This document shows, piece after piece, positions 26,755 through 35,858 of a DNA stretch of 64,000 nt (the stretch's first letter is position 1; each line of letters starts with the position of its first letter). Position numbers and translations under genes: made by a program. The DNA comes from an uncultured Ignavibacteriota bacterium. Lineage in GTDB: Bacteria > Bacteroidota > Ignavibacteria > Palsa-1295. The notes below the pieces were generated by a model. It was given only the letters and a program-made list of their open reading frames with translations, ran no database searches and was not told the origin of the DNA. The DNA lies in assembly GCA_903900335.1 (NCBI GenBank), contig CAIUMP010000022.1, forward strand, positions 1 to 64,000, in the 5' to 3' direction.

Positions 26755-29700
26755 TTACTGAACAATCGTGACGCGCCCGCTCGCGAGCACTTCGGCTCCG
26801 TTCAATAATTGAATCAAATACGATCCTGCTCGAACGGAAGAAGGTGCATTCACGCGGTAGATTCCACCTCCCTCATCGCCAATCGGCAACATTGCGGTCA
26901 TGCCATCAGACTCATTGACAAGCTTGCACATCTGTGGATGCTGTGAAGGCGCGTCAAAATGCAGTTGGAATCCTCCCGCCACGGTCGCAGGGTTTGGGAA
27001 GACTTGAAGATGGGCAGTCGAAGCAATTGCTGTTTCTTCTACACCACTCGACGCCTGCAAATCTGAAATGTCGATCGCATACAACGAGCGTCCGTGGGTG
27101 GCTGCGATGAGCATGTTCTTGTATATCTTGAGTGTGCTCACAATGATGTGCGGCATCCCGGTCCCGAGCTGTGACCACGAACCTCCCCCATTCGTCGTGA
27201 CAAAGACGCCGACGTCCGACGCGACGATTAACACCCTATTTTTCAGAATTGGATTGCCATGCTCCGGAAAGGTATCGACAACAATAGCGCTTACCGGTGC
27301 TGTGCTCGGCAAATTGCTGGAAATGTTCACCCATGAATTTCCACCGTCCGTAGTGCGCACCACATGTGCAACCTTTCCCGCGCTTGACGCGGTCGCGAAT
27401 GCAGTCAGTGAATCGCTTCGGTCTGGAAGAATGCAAGAGATATAGGAGTTGGGAAGCCCGTTGTTGATTTGAATCCATTTTGGCGCTGCGGTGTCCTGTC
27501 TCAAAGGATCCACGAGAGTTCGCCAAATAGAGCCACCCGAAGTATAATTATACCCGCCTGCCCAGAGCATGGGATTCCCAATTGCATCGCGCACGCCAAC
27601 TGCAAGTGCTTCGATATCGCCATAGTACCATGTGGACGAGTTGGTGAGCATCCCTTCGATCGGCGGTGACCAACGGTACCATTTTGTATTCTCCAGGTCA
27701 TTCCAGTCGATCTTTGCACGATAGACGTGGCAGCGAGCAGTGTACAGCGAGTTGGGATCCTTCTCGTCAAGCACAACTGGTGGGATGAAAGAGCAAGATT
27801 CTGTCGTATCGGTCAACGCCTGATTTCCCTTTAGTAACTTAAACGAAAGATTGTGCCAGCGTGGGCGCGTATCATGGGTTGTGTCGCGCTGTCCCGATGG
27901 CGAGGAAGGCACAAGTGAATCGAGGCTATTGCGAGCAAAGATCACTCCCAACTGCACTGAGGTAACCAGCTTATTCGAATCAGTAGGATGTGCAGCTGCT
28001 TCGCCACCGTCACCAGCATTGATCCAGGAAAAATCGCTTGCCGCTGTAAGACCGTGTGCGACAGTGCCATTATCCTGTGTACCACCGAACATGCGGAGAT
28101 CGCTCGCGCTGATGGTCTGCGGAGTGTTCTTCATAGCACTCTCCCAAGGCACAACGGAATAGAACATCGTGATCGGGAGCCCGGTCATCTGTTTCCACGA
28201 AGAGCCAAAATCGGTCGTGTGGAACAGCCCGCCGTCTGAAACATTGATCATATCCGCCCCAGAAGCTGCCGACGTGAAGGCAAGGCCGTGTTGATCGGAA
28301 TGCTGGTCCCGGCTGCCTTTCGCATAATACTCACTGTAGGAATTCGTGATGTTCTTAAACGTACGGCCGTAATCCGTAGAGCGGAGAACGTCAATCCCTC
28401 CGATGTACACTTCTTCCGGCCTGTGAGGATTGCCAACGAGGAAGAGGTCGTAGCCACCTTGTGCGTTCATTATGTTCGCGCTGTCTTTCCCCTGCACACC
28501 ACCCAAAGGGATTCGAGCAGTTGAATCTAGCACCTCCGTCCATGTAACGCCTTCATCCAATGATCGATAGAGCCCGAGGAAGTTGTCATCGGTCAGGTAA
28601 TGCGTAACTCGGTTAGAGTCTGTACGATTGAAGAGGGCGAAAAGGTACGTTTGGCTTTTCTTATCCGCTCCTCCTCCTGTCCACAGCACAGCACCGCGGC
28701 TCAAGACTTTATACTTAACCCCGTTCGGCAAATTCGAAGAAGTGAGCGTATCAATTCTCGCCCATGTGTTACCCGTGTCCGTGGATCGCCACATTCCTGT
28801 GTTTGGACCGAACGAGCTGCTTTTAAATCCAGCAGCGAGCGCCGTGCTGTGATCCCACCCAAAGGCAACAAGCTCACCAGAATTGACCGGGTTCATCGCA
28901 ATGTCGACAAAGCCAATGCTGTTAGCGTTCTTCGACTTGGAAGTCTTGACGAAGAGTGAGCGTATCCACGTCGCACCACCGTCGATCGAGCGAAAGACCC
29001 CGCGATTTGAATCGGAAAAATAAGGTGCTGTCGCGCCAGCGTTCGGCCCCGGCACCGCCACGAAGATGTCATTGTGATCTTGAGGATCTATTAGGATCTT
29101 TGCAATATACTGTGACTTCGCAAAACCGAGATATGCCCATGACGCACCACCATCAACAGACTTCCACAATCCATTGCCGGGATAAGTATCACCGCTTTGA
29201 TTTGGCTCACCTTGTCCGAGATAGATCGTCTCTGGCTGAACCGGGTCAATAGCCAGACATCCGGTTGGTAGCATTCCAAAAGTATCTGTCACACATTTCC
29301 AGGCGGCTCCATGGTCTGTTGTCTTCCATACTCCACCGGCAGCGGCACCAACATAGAAGGTGTTCGAGTCTGTCGGATGCGTAGCGATACAGGAAACGCG
29401 ACCATCAATCGCATATGGCCCGATGCACTGCCAGGACGATGCGGTCTGGATCGAATTCTTCCCACCGCGGGGAATCAAAATCGGAAGGCGCGCAGCTTCT
29501 GCAAGGGCTTGTGGGTACGCGTTTGGATCGATGGACTCATTCGGCCATGCTCGGCGACGCATGAACCAATCGCTGATCTCTTGTCCATCGTGCCCCGGAG
29601 GAGGCATGTTGATCTTTGCGTCTGGGTGCCCCTTCTTCGCTGACCTCACCGCGATCCTCTTTGTGCGATGCTTCTTCTTGGATGAAAGCGTCTTTGAGGT

Positions 29701-29856
29701 CGCTCTTCCTTTGGTAGTCTTAGCCGCAACATGTTTCTGTTTGGGCGCATCTTCACCACGCCCAGCGATCGGCAGCGTGCAAAGGAACGCGGTAATACAC
29801 GAGATGAACAAGGCATTCCTCAGGAATCGGGTATGGTCTTGGGGCATAGATTGCAT
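26755..29856 (-). CDS. secreted BNR/sortilin-type beta-propeller protein with T9SS sorting domain
   Basis: A ~1033-residue exported protein. The start is placed at the ATG at 29856 (29847 is equally possible). A signal segment (about 10-32) is followed by a Lys/Arg-rich linker (about 35-75), then many BNR-like repeats with the S/D-x-D-x-G-x-x-W pattern (KTTDHGAAWK, KSVDGGASWAY, RSIDGGATWIR, RSTDTGNTWAR, RTTDGGNSWVN), forming propellers as in sortilin/Vps10-type or exo-glycanase folds. The last ~80 residues (FPNPATVAGGFQL onward) are a type A T9SS sorting domain. Catalytic residues are not evident, so binding rather than hydrolysis is possible. Confidence 0.88.
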   Translation of the reverse strand: MQSMPQDHTRFLRNALFISCITAFLCTLPIAGRGEDAPKQKHVAAKTTKGRATSKTLSSKKKHRTKRIAVRSAKKGHPDAKINMPPPGHDGQEISDWFMRRRAWPNESIDPNAYPQALAEAARLPILIPRGGKNSIQTASSWQCIGPYAIDGRVSCIATHPTDSNTFYVGAAAGGVWKTTDHGAAWKCVTDTFGMLPTGCLAIDPVQPETIYLGQGEPNQSGDTYPGNGLWKSVDGGASWAYLGFAKSQYIAKILIDPQDHNDIFVAVPGPNAGATAPYFSDSNRGVFRSIDGGATWIRSLFVKTSKSKNANSIGFVDIAMNPVNSGELVAFGWDHSTALAAGFKSSSFGPNTGMWRSTDTGNTWARIDTLTSSNLPNGVKYKVLSRGAVLWTGGGADKKSQTYLFALFNRTDSNRVTHYLTDDNFLGLYRSLDEGVTWTEVLDSTARIPLGGVQGKDSANIMNAQGGYDLFLVGNPHRPEEVYIGGIDVLRSTDYGRTFKNITNSYSEYYAKGSRDQHSDQHGLAFTSAASGADMINVSDGGLFHTTDFGSSWKQMTGLPITMFYSVVPWESAMKNTPQTISASDLRMFGGTQDNGTVAHGLTAASDFSWINAGDGGEAAAHPTDSNKLVTSVQLGVIFARNSLDSLVPSSPSGQRDTTHDTRPRWHNLSFKLLKGNQALTDTTESCSFIPPVVLDEKDPNSLYTARCHVYRAKIDWNDLENTKWYRWSPPIEGMLTNSSTWYYGDIEALAVGVRDAIGNPMLWAGGYNYTSGGSIWRTLVDPLRQDTAAPKWIQINNGLPNSYISCILPDRSDSLTAFATASSAGKVAHVVRTTDGGNSWVNISSNLPSTAPVSAIVVDTFPEHGNPILKNRVLIVASDVGVFVTTNGGGSWSQLGTGMPHIIVSTLKIYKNMLIAATHGRSLYAIDISDLQASSGVEETAIASTAHLQVFPNPATVAGGFQLHFDAPSQHPQMCKLVNESDGMTAMLPIGDEGGGIYRVNAPSSVRAGSYLIQLLNGAEVLASGRVTIVQ

Positions 29857-30062
29857 GATAATCGTAAAAACACTAACTGGAGTGAGCAATAGAAAGTTTG
29901 GTGAGTGTGGACTCATCCGATGGCCTGTTGCTTTCGATTCGGAGCGAACATCCCATCCGCAGTACTACCGGTCCCGGCTGTACCTTGTTGATTGGCCGAT
30001 GAGCAGTAACTTTGAACCTCCCCCACCGTTCACCCGTTTGTCTGAAAACTACATACAGCCTC
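29857..30062. other. divergent intergenic region
   Basis: This 206-base gap separates the BNR-repeat cargo gene (-) and the PorE-like gene (+), and should contain promoters for both. I see no convincing promoter boxes, inverted repeat or small ORF in it. Confidence 0.45.
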
Positions 30063-31583
30063 ATGACAGCCTTTCGACCCCTCTCGCTTCTTGCATTTCT
30101 GCTGGCACTTCCGCCTGTGGTGCACTCGCAGACCCGCTTCGAGAAACTGCCATACTACATTAATACCCCCGACCAGAGCGAGCTCCTTCCCGCCATTTCA
30201 TCCGATGGCAAGACCCTCTACTTTACACGCACACGCATTGGGCTGGATAGTGGGATGGTCTTCGATATTTGGAAGACAGAGATCACTGGTGACACAATAT
30301 TCGGTGCTGCAGATTTTGTCGGCGGAGAATTGGCGAGCACGAATGGTATTGCTGTTACTTCCGTGGCGCCGGATAACAACACGCTCTATCTTGTCGGAAA
30401 GATGAAAAGTGATTCTCCGCCAGAAGAGCGACTCTACATTACACATCGAACGAAAACGGGTTGGTCGATGCCAGAAGCGTTACATATCAAGAATCTTAAT
30501 GTACGCGGCATCTATACAGATTACAGCTTCGGTCCCGACCAGAAGACACTGCTGATGGCGCTCGACCGCGACTCTACGCTGGGAAATCGGGATCTCTATG
30601 TCAGTTTCTACGAAGAGGCTACGCGAGGATGGAGCGAACCTCGCTGGCTTGGTCCCGCAGTAAACAGCCGATATGCGGAGATGACGCCGTTTCTCGCATC
30701 CGATAACAAGACACTCTATTTCTCCAGCGACCGACCCGGTGGTATCGGCGAAGTTGATGTATATCGTACAACACGCATCGATGACTCGTGGCAACATTGG
30801 ACGGCGCCGGTGAATGCCGGTGAGAGTGTGAACCGCGCGGGACGCACAAGTTACTACACGGAAGATGCTCGCGGAAAATATGCGTACGTTACGTGGAAGG
30901 CGGATGCGAACGCACAGAGCGACATCTATCGCGTGCGTGTGGCGCAAGTGCGCGCGGTAGCGCTCGTGCATGGAGTTGTAACGGACGCGAAGTCGAAGCC
31001 GATCTCCGCACGCATCCGATACGAGAGGCTATCGGACGGTAAGTCGCTTGGAAGCGCGCGTTCCGATCCGACGACGGGCGCGTATCAGATAAATCTTCCG
31101 GCGGGCGAAGAGTACGCCATTCACGCAGAGAAGGATGGCTTTTTCCCGACAAGCGAGCATCTCGATCTCAAAGAGTTAAAAGCATTCGAATCTATCGAGA
31201 AGAACCTGACGCTCTCGAAGATCGAGACCGGCGCGGCGGTCGTGCTACGTAATGTCTTTTTCGAGACCGACAAAGCGGTGCTGTTGCCCGCGTCATTCCC
31301 GGAGCTTGACCGTGTCGCAAGCCTGCTCAAAGACCAGCCGAACTACACGCTCTCCATCGCCGGACACACCGACTCTACCGGCAGCGAGCCACACAACATC
31401 GAGCTTGGCAAGGCCCGCGCCACCGCCGTCCGCACCTACATCATCTCGCGCGGCGTATCCCCCGACCGCCTCACCGCCAACTCCTTCGGCTCCTCCAAAC
31501 CCGTCGCCACGAATGCGACCGAGGAGGGACGCGCGGAGAATCGAAGGGTGGAGTTTGTGGTGGAGGGGAAGAGCGGTAAATAA
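30063..31583 (+). CDS. PD40 beta-propeller / OmpA-family protein, PorE-like
   Basis: A 506-residue exported envelope protein. The ATG at 30063 gives a signal peptide (SLLAFLLALPPVVHSQ); the frame from 30012 adds a non-signal leader. Domains: PD40/WD40-like propeller (about 25-300, with AISSDGKTLYFTRTR and NKTLYFSSDRPGGIGEVDVY), a carboxypeptidase-regulatory-like fold (about 315-395), and a C-terminal OmpA domain (about 400-506; FETDKAVLLP, GHTDSTGSE, NRRVEFVV) that binds peptidoglycan. This order matches PorE of the T9SS, except that I see neither a lipobox nor N-terminal TPRs, so a general PD40-OmpA protein is the alternative. Confidence 0.82.
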   Translation: MTAFRPLSLLAFLLALPPVVHSQTRFEKLPYYINTPDQSELLPAISSDGKTLYFTRTRIGLDSGMVFDIWKTEITGDTIFGAADFVGGELASTNGIAVTSVAPDNNTLYLVGKMKSDSPPEERLYITHRTKTGWSMPEALHIKNLNVRGIYTDYSFGPDQKTLLMALDRDSTLGNRDLYVSFYEEATRGWSEPRWLGPAVNSRYAEMTPFLASDNKTLYFSSDRPGGIGEVDVYRTTRIDDSWQHWTAPVNAGESVNRAGRTSYYTEDARGKYAYVTWKADANAQSDIYRVRVAQVRAVALVHGVVTDAKSKPISARIRYERLSDGKSLGSARSDPTTGAYQINLPAGEEYAIHAEKDGFFPTSEHLDLKELKAFESIEKNLTLSKIETGAAVVLRNVFFETDKAVLLPASFPELDRVASLLKDQPNYTLSIAGHTDSTGSEPHNIELGKARATAVRTYIISRGVSPDRLTANSFGSSKPVATNATEEGRAENRRVEFVVEGKSGK

Positions 31584-31593
31584 TAACCCAGCA

Positions 31594-31618
31594 TTTCCCG
31601 CCTCTACGAGGCGGGGAA
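31594..31618. repeat. hairpin between convergent genes
   Basis: An 11-bp stem (31594-31604 with 31608-31618, one G-T wobble) has a 3-nt loop. It sits 10 bases after the PorE-like stop and before the end of the GT-C gene. Neither strand has a U-tract, so this is a weak terminator candidate or a small palindromic repeat. Confidence 0.4.
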
Positions 31619-31656
31619 GACCCGTTACACGCGTGGCTGGAGTACGTAACCGGATC

Positions 31657-33225
31657 TTAATTCACCCGCCGATAAATCAACAAATAGCCCACCGAATCCA
31701 CGCGCTGATACTCTACTCCGGCATCATGTGCGGCGCGGACGAGAGGATCGACGATGAGGAGCCAGTCGGCGAGATACTCGATATGTTCGCGGGCGATGTA
31801 CTCGCCGATGCGTCCCGATTTGCGGGCGCGGAGTGCATCGGGATTCACCTTGCCATCGAGATTGACGATATTGCTCGCGATAAACCCTGCCGTCCCAGAC
31901 TGCCCCATGCCGATACGTCCTGCGTGCTTGTTCGCCCACTGCCCCATCGCATAAAAATCGGATGTGCCCTCGCCAGTGAAATCATTGAGGTATCGTTGGG
32001 CACCGAAGACGGTGCCAGCCAATAACCAGAAGTAGATTCCGACGCGGCATATCCGCCCAGAGCATACGAGGAGACTTGGTAATGCCATGCAGAAGCCAAT
32101 CAGAGCAAGTATTCTAACCGGATGCAAATATCTTGCAAGGAAGTGCGGGGCGCTGAAGAAGAAGTTGTAATAGAGAAGGAGAGCGAGGGAAAAGAGGACA
32201 ACAGGTGTGAGGGATTGGGCGGCGCGGAGGCCGGTGGCCGCCACGCGGAATCTGGTTGCGAAATAACCCCAGATGATTGCAATGCCTGCAAGCGCAGCGA
32301 CCGTCACCCACGTATCCCACGAGTAAAAGCGATGATAGAAGAAGACCGTAAGCATATCAAACAGAGCGGCGGCGGATTGGAGGAGATTCTCCACGATCGG
32401 TTTGCCAAGGCCTTCGGATTGTCCGCTGATGGGCATGAGGCTACCGAAGTTGTGGTAGTTGTATAACCACCAGGGCGCACTAACAGCGAGAGCGATGAGG
32501 CCGAATGTGAGAACAGGTTGGATTGCTCTGGTCCTGCCTCGCCACAACTCCCACGCGGCGAAGGACGCGACGAATAAGACGGCATCAATTCTTGCGAGCA
32601 CAGTTAATCCGAGCAGCACACCAAAAGCAATCGCGCGAAGTGTTGACCAGCCACTGTTTAGTATCGAATGATAGACGCTCAGACAAATGAGAATGCACAG
32701 CGCATACAATCCTGTCTCCAATCCATTGACATTATGCACTAATAGCGGCGCGGCGATTGCCCAAACAAATGCTCCAACAATAGGAGCAGTGACGTGTAGA
32801 GCCTGTCCTGAGCTTGTCGAAGGATCGGTGCTTCCAGCCCGACTCCCCACTCGGTTAGGATTGGCAACGCGAATCTGTGCGAGCAACCTTGCTAGAACCA
32901 GTATGCAGAGAAGTTGAATAACTCCCGCCAACACCAGCGTCAATCGCACCCCCACCCACCGATCATCCGAGAACCAAAAGCACGGGGCATCCAGCAAACA
33001 GATCAGCGGTTGAACGCCATTGGTGGGATGGATACCATCAATAGAGAAGCCATGACCGAGCGCGAGTTGCCGCGCACAGCTAAGTGCATAGAACGCATCT
33101 TCGATATAGGGGCGAGTTGCGATTTCCCAATCAGTGCGGAAGACGAGTGCCACACGCGATGCAAAGCCAATCAGCGCGAGCGACCAGACAATGAGTCGCT
33201 CTTGTTTGGAAAGAAGCCTCAGCAT
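31657..33225 (-). CDS. multi-pass GT-C type glycosyltransferase-like membrane protein
   Basis: A 522-residue integral membrane protein with about ten hydrophobic segments. An early periplasmic loop carries acidic residues (FRTDWEIATRPYIEDAF, about 29-45) as in GT-C/PMT-like polyprenyl-sugar transferases, and a short soluble C-terminal part (about 430-522) follows the last helix. Substrate unknown. A block around residues 130-145 (GSTDPSTSSGQALHV) comes from an inserted dispersed repeat. It lies 8 bases after the sigma factor gene, so the two are likely co-transcribed. Confidence 0.75.
   Translation of the reverse strand: MLRLLSKQERLIVWSLALIGFASRVALVFRTDWEIATRPYIEDAFYALSCARQLALGHGFSIDGIHPTNGVQPLICLLDAPCFWFSDDRWVGVRLTLVLAGVIQLLCILVLARLLAQIRVANPNRVGSRAGSTDPSTSSGQALHVTAPIVGAFVWAIAAPLLVHNVNGLETGLYALCILICLSVYHSILNSGWSTLRAIAFGVLLGLTVLARIDAVLFVASFAAWELWRGRTRAIQPVLTFGLIALAVSAPWWLYNYHNFGSLMPISGQSEGLGKPIVENLLQSAAALFDMLTVFFYHRFYSWDTWVTVAALAGIAIIWGYFATRFRVAATGLRAAQSLTPVVLFSLALLLYYNFFFSAPHFLARYLHPVRILALIGFCMALPSLLVCSGRICRVGIYFWLLAGTVFGAQRYLNDFTGEGTSDFYAMGQWANKHAGRIGMGQSGTAGFIASNIVNLDGKVNPDALRARKSGRIGEYIAREHIEYLADWLLIVDPLVRAAHDAGVEYQRVDSVGYLLIYRRVN
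32801..32824. repeat. dispersed short repeat inside a coding region
   Basis: The 24 bases at 32801-32824 (starting GCCTGTCCTGAGCTTGTCG) match a short repeat I know from many bacterial and metagenomic genomes. In the GT-C gene it is read in frame as PSTSSGQA, between two membrane segments, and keeps the reading frame open. The wide occurrence is from general knowledge, not from a search here. Confidence 0.7.
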
Positions 33226-33233
33226 GAAATCCG

Positions 33234-33935
33234 CTAGATCTTGCCATCGAGCATCTTCGCGAGCGCGGCGCGGGCGCGATGCAGATGCACTTTCACGGTT
33301 CCCATCGGCAATCCGAGAACGCGAGCAATTTCTTCATACTCCATGTCATCGTTGTGACGCAGACGGATAATCTTTTTGTAGTTCTCAGGGAGTTCCTCGA
33401 TCGCAGCCTCGATGAGCGCGGTGCGCTCACTCGCGAGCATGACATCATCCGGCACCCATGAGTCATCACTGATCTCATACTCACGGCCTTCTTCTTCCTG
33501 GCGGTGCGAACTCATCGGTGGGGGCGCGCTGATGGAGAACGCATTCAACTTGCGGCGACGGAGATAGTCGATCGCATGGTTTGTCGCGATGCGATACAAC
33601 CATGTAGAGAACGCGTATTCTTCTGAGTAGGATGTGAGATGCAGCATCGCCTTCGTCAGCGCCTCCTGCACCAGATCTTCCAACTCATCGGAAGAAGCGC
33701 TGCGCACCATCGGACGAATGAGGCGCTCGACGCCATGTCGATGGCGCTTCACCAGATCATTAAAGGCGAGTTGATCCCCTTCTCTCGCGCGGCGGACAAG
33801 CTGTTTGTCCTCCATCTGCTTTTGCTTGGAGGCCGCGGCCTTCGCTTCGGCTGCGCGCGCCTCCCTCCTATCGGCCTCCGACTCCGGAGCGACTTCTATC
33901 GCAGTTGGTGCTGTTCGCTCCTTCTTCGTCGCCAC
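33234..33935 (-). CDS. sigma-70 family RNA polymerase sigma factor (ECF type)
   Basis: A 233-residue group IV sigma factor. Region 2 (about 48-120: LVKRHRHGVERLI, DLVQEALTKAM, FSTWLYRIATNHAIDYLRRR) and region 4 (about 170-228: LPENYKKIIRLRHNDDMEYEEIA, GTVKVHLHRARAAL) are complete. The first ~40 residues are an Ala/Glu/Lys-rich, charged extension not seen in minimal ECF factors. No anti-sigma gene with a zinc-binding or membrane-anchored form is adjacent; neighbours are an aldolase 4 bases upstream and a GT-C protein 8 bases downstream. How it is controlled is not visible. Confidence 0.92.
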   Translation of the reverse strand: MATKKERTAPTAIEVAPESEADRREARAAEAKAAASKQKQMEDKQLVRRAREGDQLAFNDLVKRHRHGVERLIRPMVRSASSDELEDLVQEALTKAMLHLTSYSEEYAFSTWLYRIATNHAIDYLRRRKLNAFSISAPPPMSSHRQEEEGREYEISDDSWVPDDVMLASERTALIEAAIEELPENYKKIIRLRHNDDMEYEEIARVLGLPMGTVKVHLHRARAALAKMLDGKI

Positions 33936-33939
33936 AGAG

Positions 33940-34962
33940 TTAGATCACCTCAATGTTTGACAACCCACCATAAATATCATACCACGGTTTCGCGGCCTTG
34001 TGAAGCACTTCGTTCAACGCTTCGATATTCTTCACACCGCGATCCAAAAGCCATGCCTCCAACGCGCCGCGTCCTTCCTTGCCATAGATGGCCACGCCAT
34101 CCTGCCATGTAGCGCGTCCGCAGAGTACGCCTGAGAAATTCGCACCGGATTCGCCAGCAAGCTGGATCGTCTCGCGGAAGACATCGTCCGTCACGCCAGC
34201 GCTGAGATAGATGAACGGCTTCGTCGCCGCGTCCGACGCAGCGCGGAATAGCGCCTTCGCTTCATCGCGAGTGTATGCTGCTTCCCCACCACCGAAGCTG
34301 GATGTGCCCGAAACGTACTTCATGTTCACTGGCACTTCGACCTTCAGCACATCTACGCCATAGCGCTCCTTGCTGAATTCCTTCATGTATGCCTCAACAT
34401 ACTTCGGCTTCACCTTCGCGAACTCTAAGCCCTTCTCATCCATCGCATCATCGTAAGCGAGTGGCTCAAGGAAGAATGGCTTGTCGATCGCCTCGCACTC
34501 CGCGCCGATGCGCTCTAAGAATGCGTGCTTGACCGTATTAATCTCTGCGGAATCGAAGGGATTGTAGTAGAGCAAGATTTTGATGGCATCCGCACCAGCT
34601 TCTGCGAGGCGATAGACGCTCCATTCGGGCAGGAGATCAGGCAAGCGGCCTTTGACGGTGGCATCGTAGCCAGTCTTCTCGTAGGCCAGCAAGACGCCAG
34701 TGCCCTTGGCGCGAGCTTCGATTGCGGGGAGGCCATACTCGGGATCCATGAGGATGGCTGTGGCGTGCGGCGTGAGAATTTGGGTGACAGCGACCTTGAA
34801 ATCAGTCAGATCGGCGTTCGAAGCATCGCGGCCCATGGCCTTGCCGATGCTCTTTTTTAGCGATCCGCGCTGGTCCATCGCCGCAGCGGCGATGACGCCA
34901 TGCTCGTTCGCACACGCCTGAATTCCCTGAAATTTCCCCTTGGTGATCTTAATTTTTGACAT
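33940..34962 (-). CDS. LacD-type class I aldolase (tagatose-bisphosphate aldolase family)
   Basis: A 340-residue class I aldolase of the LacD family, which splits tagatose 1,6-bisphosphate (and, in related enzymes, other ketohexose bisphosphates) into two triose phosphates. Seen: MDQRGSL near 29-35, the IKILLYYNPF strand (127-136) and the Schiff-base lysine Lys207 in DVLKVEVPV. Other lac/tagatose genes are absent, so in this organism it may serve sugar-phosphate metabolism more generally, for example as a fructose-bisphosphate aldolase. It heads a run with a sigma factor and GT-C gene, and ribulose-phosphate epimerase is upstream. Confidence 0.88.
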   Translation of the reverse strand: MSKIKITKGKFQGIQACANEHGVIAAAAMDQRGSLKKSIGKAMGRDASNADLTDFKVAVTQILTPHATAILMDPEYGLPAIEARAKGTGVLLAYEKTGYDATVKGRLPDLLPEWSVYRLAEAGADAIKILLYYNPFDSAEINTVKHAFLERIGAECEAIDKPFFLEPLAYDDAMDEKGLEFAKVKPKYVEAYMKEFSKERYGVDVLKVEVPVNMKYVSGTSSFGGGEAAYTRDEAKALFRAASDAATKPFIYLSAGVTDDVFRETIQLAGESGANFSGVLCGRATWQDGVAIYGKEGRGALEAWLLDRGVKNIEALNEVLHKAAKPWYDIYGGLSNIEVI

Positions 34963-35002
34963 TCGTTCTTAACTTCAAACCAGAGCTGATCCGGCAAGAC
35001 TC

Positions 35003-35020
35003 CTCCCGACGTCACGGGAG
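35003..35020. repeat. short palindrome between lacD-like gene and rpe
   Basis: CTCCCG (35003-35008) pairs with CGGGAG (35015-35020) in the 114-base gap. On the minus strand GAGTCTTG occurs twice nearby, each after a CTCCCG-like block, suggesting a small tandem duplication. There is no U-tract, so it is not a standard terminator. Confidence 0.4.
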
Positions 35021-35076
35021 CATTCCCCTACCCAAGACTCGCGTGGCGGGAGAACACACAAATCGTCAAGTCCGCT

Positions 35077-35772
35077 TCACACTTCCACGATTTGATTAGA
35101 ATTACACATTTTTATCATTTCCCTGATAGTTGAAGCCGGGTCACTGGTACCAAAAACTCCCGAACCCGATACGACCACGTCCACCCCAGCGTCAAAGACG
35201 CTGCGAATGTTCTCAAGCTTGATCCCTCCGTCAGCTTCGACAAGGCAGTCTAATCCAGCGCGCTCGATCTGGCCGCGGAGGATCTCGGCACGGCGATACA
35301 GGGACGGGATGAAGGATTGGCCGCCAAACCCTGGGTTGACACTCATTAGCAGCACTACATCGACGTATTCCAAAACCTCTTCGATGGCGACTAGTGGGGT
35401 TGCCGGGTTAAGAACAACGCCGGCCTTCACACCAAGCGATTTGATATGCTGAATCGTACGGTTCAAATGAGGACACGCCTCCACGTGAACAGTTATGACG
35501 TCTGCTCCAGCATTAACAAACTGCGGGATGTACCCATCCGGGTTCTCGATCATGAGGTGGCAGTCGATCGTCAGCTTCGTGATCGGACGAATGGCCTCTA
35601 CAATGAGTGGACCGATGGTGATATTCGGGACAAAGTGGCCATCCATCACGTCAACGTGCAGCCACCGGGCTCCACCTTTCTCCACGGCCTCAATGCTCCG
35701 CTTCAAATTGCTAAAATCAGCAGAAAGAAGTGACGGCGCAATTACTACTTCGGATCGCGAGCGTCTGCCCAC
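35077..35772 (-). CDS. rpe: ribulose-phosphate 3-epimerase
   Basis: Interconverts ribulose 5-phosphate and xylulose 5-phosphate; it feeds the transketolase encoded 11 kb away. The ~231-residue TIM barrel shows APSLLSADF, HVDVMDGHFVPN with metal-binding His and Asp, DCHLMIENPDGY, SVNPGFGGQ and EADGGI. The start is placed at the GTG at 35772, which has AAGGAG 4 bases before it and gives the normal family length; the longer frame to a GTG at 35814 adds a Ser/Arg-rich leader with no ribosome site. Confidence 0.93.
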   Translation of the reverse strand: MGRRSRSEVVIAPSLLSADFSNLKRSIEAVEKGGARWLHVDVMDGHFVPNITIGPLIVEAIRPITKLTIDCHLMIENPDGYIPQFVNAGADVITVHVEACPHLNRTIQHIKSLGVKAGVVLNPATPLVAIEEVLEYVDVVLLMSVNPGFGGQSFIPSLYRRAEILRGQIERAGLDCLVEADGGIKLENIRSVFDAGVDVVVSGSGVFGTSDPASTIREMIKMCNSNQIVEV

Positions 35773-35858
35773 AGAACTCCTTGGTCTCCCTTCGTCACTT
35801 GATCTTGATTCCACGCAAGCCCTTTCTGATTATCTAACTGTCTGTTTCTGCCGACCCT

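Noticed and set aside
33639-34112. Plus-strand 157-residue ORF
   Set aside because: Antisense to the sigma factor and aldolase, no domain features.
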